From contig NZ_CALUCZ010000004.1 of the NCBI RefSeq assembly GCF_943914685.1, positions 62,001 through 126,000 of the forward strand: 64,000 bases of DNA, in the 5' to 3' direction. Shown here in pieces: positions 60,618 to 64,000 of this stretch. The translations under genes and the position numbers were made by a program. How positions within the stretch are numbered: position 1 is the first letter of the stretch; every line of letters begins with the position of its first letter. The notes under the pieces were generated by a model. It saw nothing but the letters and a program-made list of their open reading frames with translations. It made no database searches and had not been told where the DNA came from. Source of the stretch: an uncultured Mobiluncus sp. (GTDB lineage Bacteria > Actinomycetota > Actinomycetes > Actinomycetales > Actinomycetaceae).

Positions 60618-61838
60618 ATGAATAAAACCCCTGGAACGCCGGACCTGTTGGTGGTTGGTACCGGCTTATTTGGCCTCACCATCGCCCGCGAAGCCGCTGA
60701 AGCCGGCTATAAAGTCGTCATGATTGATCGCCGCTCTCACCTGGGCGGCAACGCCTGGTCCGAACCCGAGGCCCAAACCGGCATCGAAGTTCACAAGTAC
60801 GGTGCCCACCTGTTCCACACCTCCAACCAGCGCGTGTGGGACTACGTCAACCGCTTTACCAAGTTCACGCCTTACATTCATAAGGTTTACACGACGGTCC
60901 ACGGAGAGGTTTTCCCCATGCCCGTGAACCTCGGCACCATCAACCAATTTTTCCACGCCGCCTACACTCCCGACCAGGCTCGCGAACTCATCGCCCGGCA
61001 AGCCGAGGAAATCCAAGGTGAAGACGCCAACGAAAACTTCCGCACCAAAGGCATCTCCCTGGTCGGAAAACCCCTGTTCGAAGCCTTTTTCGAGGGCTAC
61101 ACCGCGAAACAGTGGCAAACCGACCCCACCGAGCTGCCGGCCTCTATCGTCTCCCGCCTCCCGGTTCGCTACAACTACGACAACCGCTATTTCAACGATA
61201 CTTATGAGGGTTTACCGGTTGACGGATACGGTGCCTGGCTGACGAACATGGCCACCCACGAAAACATCACCGTCCACCTAGGCGTGGACTTTTTCGACGA
61301 AAGCCCCGAAAACCCCTGGTCAAAGACCGCTACCGTGGGACAAATCCCCGTCGTTTACACCGGGCCGATCGACGAATACTTTGCCTACAGCGAGGGCGAG
61401 CTGGGGTGGCGCACCATCGACCTGGAACTGGAAGTGAAACCGACTGGGGACTTCCAAGGCTGTCCGGTCATGAACTACGGCGACCCCTCCGTGCCCTACA
61501 CGCGTATCCACGAGTTCCGCCACTTCCACCCCGAACGCGCCGCCCGCTACCCCGCAGACCAGACCGTCATCGCTCGGGAATATTCCCGCTTTGCCCAGCG
61601 CGGTGACGAACCGTACTACCCCATCAATAAGGAAACCGACCGCCAACGCCTTGTGAAGTATCGCGAACTGGCCGCCACCGAACCAAACGTGCTGTTCGGC
61701 GGACGCTTGGGCACTTACAAATATTTGGATATGCATATGGCCATCGGTTCTGCCCTGTCGCGGGCAGAAGCGGTGGTGCTGCCGCATTTGCGCGGGGAGC
61801 GTGCCTCCATCTCCTTTGTGGCCGGACAGGACGAATAG
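60618..61838 (+). CDS. glf: UDP-galactopyranose mutase
   Basis: FAD-dependent enzyme converting UDP-galactopyranose to UDP-galactofuranose, 406 residues. The N-terminal FAD-binding GTGLFGLTIAREAAEAG and HLGGNAW are clear. KYGAHLFHTSN, the substrate region YTAKQWQTDPTELP and the C-terminal GRLGTYKYLDMHMAIGSAL also match. Together with GalE and the GT2 enzyme downstream it points to a galactofuranose-containing cell-envelope polymer. It appears monocistronic, with the YafQ gene ending 96 bases upstream. Confidence 0.96.
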   Translation: MNKTPGTPDLLVVGTGLFGLTIAREAAEAGYKVVMIDRRSHLGGNAWSEPEAQTGIEVHKYGAHLFHTSNQRVWDYVNRFTKFTPYIHKVYTTVHGEVFPMPVNLGTINQFFHAAYTPDQARELIARQAEEIQGEDANENFRTKGISLVGKPLFEAFFEGYTAKQWQTDPTELPASIVSRLPVRYNYDNRYFNDTYEGLPVDGYGAWLTNMATHENITVHLGVDFFDESPENPWSKTATVGQIPVVYTGPIDEYFAYSEGELGWRTIDLELEVKPTGDFQGCPVMNYGDPSVPYTRIHEFRHFHPERAARYPADQTVIAREYSRFAQRGDEPYYPINKETDRQRLVKYRELAATEPNVLFGGRLGTYKYLDMHMAIGSALSRAEAVVLPHLRGERASISFVAGQDE

Positions 61839-62016
61839 CCGAGCCGGGTTTCCTATAACCGGTGAAAAACCGGATATTTCGCTACCATTAACTCAGGTAA
61901 ACCCGAATCTCCGGTCAGGCACCCGCTAACCGGGTCGGGAATCCTGCGGAATCTCCGCCCACCGACCCCGGCAAACCCGCCAACCGTGCAGGTCAGCCTC
62001 TATCGAGAGGACAGTC
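61839..62016 (+). other. Structured leader before the DMT transporter gene
   Basis: A GC-rich gap of 178 bases with several short complementary segments, for example ACCCG-CTAAC-CGGGT at 61921-61935 and CCCGA / TCGGG at 61902-61939. It could fold as an mRNA leader, but it does not match a riboswitch class I can name. No gene is seen. Confidence 0.25.
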
Positions 62017-63021
62017 TTGGAACACAACCTACCCCTCGCCATCGCTTTGCAGGTGATTGGGTCGTTCTGTTTCGCCCTGGCTGCCCGGTATCAAAACAGC
62101 GCTATTCGCCACGAGGTCAAACACAATCAAAGCCGACGGCGCCTGAAGTCCTCCCAACTCCTGGCGAGCCTGAAAAACCGCCGGTGGTGGCATGGGTTAT
62201 TGCTGATGGGCGTGTCTTTGGGGTGCCAGATTACCGCCCTGTTCTTTGCCCCGGTCACAGTGGTGCAGCCCGTAGGGTTGCTGGCTTTCCCGTGGTCCAT
62301 GATTTTGCAGGCGCGGGTCGCTCGCCAGCGGATTCGCAAGCGCGAGGGGGCTTTGGTAGCGATGACGGTGCTGGCCACCGGCGTTTTCACTTTCCTGGTG
62401 TCCTACTATTCCGCGCCGGATCAGCCTCTCACGGCCATCAAAGTCTTTATCGGCGCTATTACGATTTATCTTTTGGCCGGGTCTTTTGGGGCGTTGGGCG
62501 CAAAAGGGCCGCGCGTGTGGCGCTCGTTTTTTTGGGGCAGCGGTGGAGCCATGTTTTACGGTCTGGAAGCCTCGCTGGTGCGTACCCTCATCATCTTTGT
62601 GCGCCAGCACAACTGGGCGGACAACCCGATGTTCTGGATAGTCCTGGTGGTTTTGGTCATTGGTTCGATGACTGCCGGCTGGATGGTGCAGCAGGGTTAC
62701 GCCACTGGACAAGCCGAGCTGGTCGTCGCGTCGATGACCATTACGTCGCCCATCATTGCGGTGTGTTTCGGTATCGCCGTACTGGGTGAGGGCAAGAACT
62801 TCACCTGGGGAGTTGCGTTGGGCATTATCGCCTGCGGGTTGGTCGCCATCGCCGGGATTGTCGGGCTGACCCACTTGAAAGCCCATCAGCCCATCGTGTT
62901 GGAACACACCGCCGGAATCGCTATTGATTCACCCTCGGGTCACGAGGCACAAGCCAACCCCGCAAACCCTTCGGACGGGACCGGCACTCCGGCGCCAGAT
63001 ACGCCTCCCGAAGTTAGTTAA
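62017..63021 (+). CDS. DMT-family (EamA/NIPA-like) transporter
   Basis: A 334-residue membrane protein with about nine or ten hydrophobic segments, related to drug/metabolite and NIPA-type magnesium transporters found in actinobacteria. LGCQITALFFAPVTVVQPVGLLAF and the mirrored VASMTITSPIIAVCFGIAVLGEG show the two-fold repeat of the family. A Pro/Ser/Thr-rich tail follows. The start is TTG 62017 with GAGAGGA upstream. Substrate unknown. Its stop overlaps the convergent glycosyltransferase by 8 bases. Confidence 0.78.
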   Translation: MEHNLPLAIALQVIGSFCFALAARYQNSAIRHEVKHNQSRRRLKSSQLLASLKNRRWWHGLLLMGVSLGCQITALFFAPVTVVQPVGLLAFPWSMILQARVARQRIRKREGALVAMTVLATGVFTFLVSYYSAPDQPLTAIKVFIGAITIYLLAGSFGALGAKGPRVWRSFFWGSGGAMFYGLEASLVRTLIIFVRQHNWADNPMFWIVLVVLVIGSMTAGWMVQQGYATGQAELVVASMTITSPIIAVCFGIAVLGEGKNFTWGVALGIIACGLVAIAGIVGLTHLKAHQPIVLEHTAGIAIDSPSGHEAQANPANPSDGTGTPAPDTPPEVS

Positions 63022-64000
63022 ACCGGTAGAGGTGCTGGGCTAGGCGGTAGGTCTTAACCGCGGCCCACTTCAGCGGCGGTTTTTTCACGCTCGAACCCAA
63101 AACCAGCGGGTGGCGCTTGAGATTGCGGGCCATGCGCGGGCTCTTGGCGTAAATGTGTTTCCACATCTCATCGCGCATTCGCAACGCTTCGTGATCGCCG
63201 CGCACCAGCGAAAACGCGGAAGATGCCGTAACAATGAGAGCCAGGAAACCCTCCATATACTTTGCCAAGCGCGGGTTGGAAACGTCATCGGGCAGGGTGT
63301 AGGCATCGACCAACGCCCGGGTGACCCGCATCTGTTGATCGAGGCGACCCAGCATGACAGTCTCGTTCACGGACTGGTCGTCACGCCCGATAAAGTAGTG
63401 ATACAGGTCAACCGGTAAATAGTACAGTTTCTTTACATAAGGGAGGGGAACGTAGACAAAAATGTTGTCTACATAGAACGTGTGTTTGGGCATGACCATA
63501 CCGGATTCCCGCAGTACCTGGGTGCGATAAACCGTGGAGTGCATCAGGATATTTTGCCCCACCCCGAAGTTTCCGACCTGGTTCCAGGTGATGACCCGGT
63601 TCAGCGGCAGGGCGCGGTTGTAACGGATAACTTTGCGCGAACCCGTCAACACGTGCTCATAAACATAATTACAGACAACCAGGTCAACCCGTTCATTGTG
63701 CGCTAGGAACGTTCTCAACTTGGACATCAGCAAGTTCAACCCGACCCGGTCCAGCCAGTCGTCAGAGTCAACCACCTTAAAGTAGTGGCCGCGAGCCGCC
63801 TGCAAACCCGCCATCACCGCACCACCGTGACCGGCGTTTTCCTGGTGAATGACCCGAATCTTGTCGGGCATGGCCTGTGCCCACTTGTCAGCTTTCGCTC
63901 CCGTATGATCCTTTGAACCATCATTAACGACAATGATTTCGGTGTCCTCGCCCGCCCCAATCATCGAGGAAATGCAGGCGTCCATGTAATCCTCGGAGTT
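63014..64000 (-). CDS. GT2-family glycosyltransferase (5' end outside window)
   Basis: The reading frame continues through the window edge (NSEDY precedes the first internal Met), so the true start lies beyond 64000. IIVVNDGSKDHTG and the metal-binding VVDSDDWLDR are GT-A/GT2 motifs. At least 328 residues are present. It would add a sugar to a cell-wall or capsule glycan. Nearness to glf suggests, but does not prove, a galactofuranosyl or related acceptor. Confidence 0.88.
   Translation of the reverse strand, partial: NSEDYMDACISSMIGAGEDTEIIVVNDGSKDHTGAKADKWAQAMPDKIRVIHQENAGHGGAVMAGLQAARGHYFKVVDSDDWLDRVGLNLLMSKLRTFLAHNERVDLVVCNYVYEHVLTGSRKVIRYNRALPLNRVITWNQVGNFGVGQNILMHSTVYRTQVLRESGMVMPKHTFYVDNIFVYVPLPYVKKLYYLPVDLYHYFIGRDDQSVNETVMLGRLDQQMRVTRALVDAYTLPDDVSNPRLAKYMEGFLALIVTASSAFSLVRGDHEALRMRDEMWKHIYAKSPRMARNLKRHPLVLGSSVKKPPLKWAAVKTYRLAQHLYRFN

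Overview
This window looks like a chromosomal segment of an actinomycete (Actinomycetota). A Mobiluncus- or Actinomyces-like member of the Actinomycetaceae fits best, but that is inference. The supporting evidence is moderately GC-rich coding DNA, frequent GTG/TTG starts, the fhaA-fhaB-pstP-rodA-pbpA-pknA-pknB cluster, crgA, a class E sortase, and a dnaX-recR / lysC-asd block with a short SRP RNA nearby.

Layout. 1-9.8 kb: a gluconate / L-idonate utilisation region with a KDPG aldolase, 6-phosphogluconate dehydrogenase, L-idonate and 5-ketogluconate dehydrogenases and a GntP permease. Facing these are a 2-hydroxyacid dehydrogenase and an FGGY gluconokinase, followed by a TauE/SafE permease and a sugar O-acetyltransferase. 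9.8-12 kb: tRNA-Arg(ACG) and a methionine importer metNI lacking metQ. 12-20.9 kb: the Ser/Thr-kinase and cell-wall operon, in which most genes overlap by a few bases. 20.9-24 kb: two membrane-anchored proteins of unknown function and a thioredoxin. 24-31.8 kb: asd, lysC, recR, dnaX, an OmpA-domain lipoprotein and the SRP RNA. 31.8-40.1 kb: an unknown protein, a sulfide:quinone-reductase-like flavoprotein with a small partner, galE, a 51-residue membrane protein, class E sortase, crgA, a long hairpin, an anchored protein, a cyclophilin and a rhomboid protease.

40.1-42 kb is a small island with an AbiE toxin-antitoxin pair, bounded by an imperfect direct repeat. 42-57.2 kb is one gene of about 15 kb for a roughly 5,040-residue wall-anchored adhesin. 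It has a predicted thioester head, a tandem block of DUF5979-like Ig domains, about 18 T-Q ester-bond modules and a LARTG sorting signal. The class E sortase 5 kb away is its obvious candidate anchoring enzyme.

57.2-64 kb holds a short secreted acidic peptide, a YbaK/ProX-type tRNA editing protein, a BrnT-like toxin-antitoxin pair, tRNA-Ile and tRNA-Ala, a RelB/YafQ pair, UDP-galactopyranose mutase, a DMT-family transporter and a GT2 glycosyltransferase cut by the window edge. galE, glf and GT2 together suggest galactofuranose-containing envelope glycans.

The parts most worth following up are the giant adhesin with its sortase, the repeat-bounded AbiE island whose left repeat is split by a perfect 25-bp hairpin, the roughly 140-nt rod-like hairpin after crgA, a perfect 22-bp palindrome upstream of the TauE/SafE gene, and the secreted acidic peptide. 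I found no CRISPR array, complete prophage or insertion sequence.
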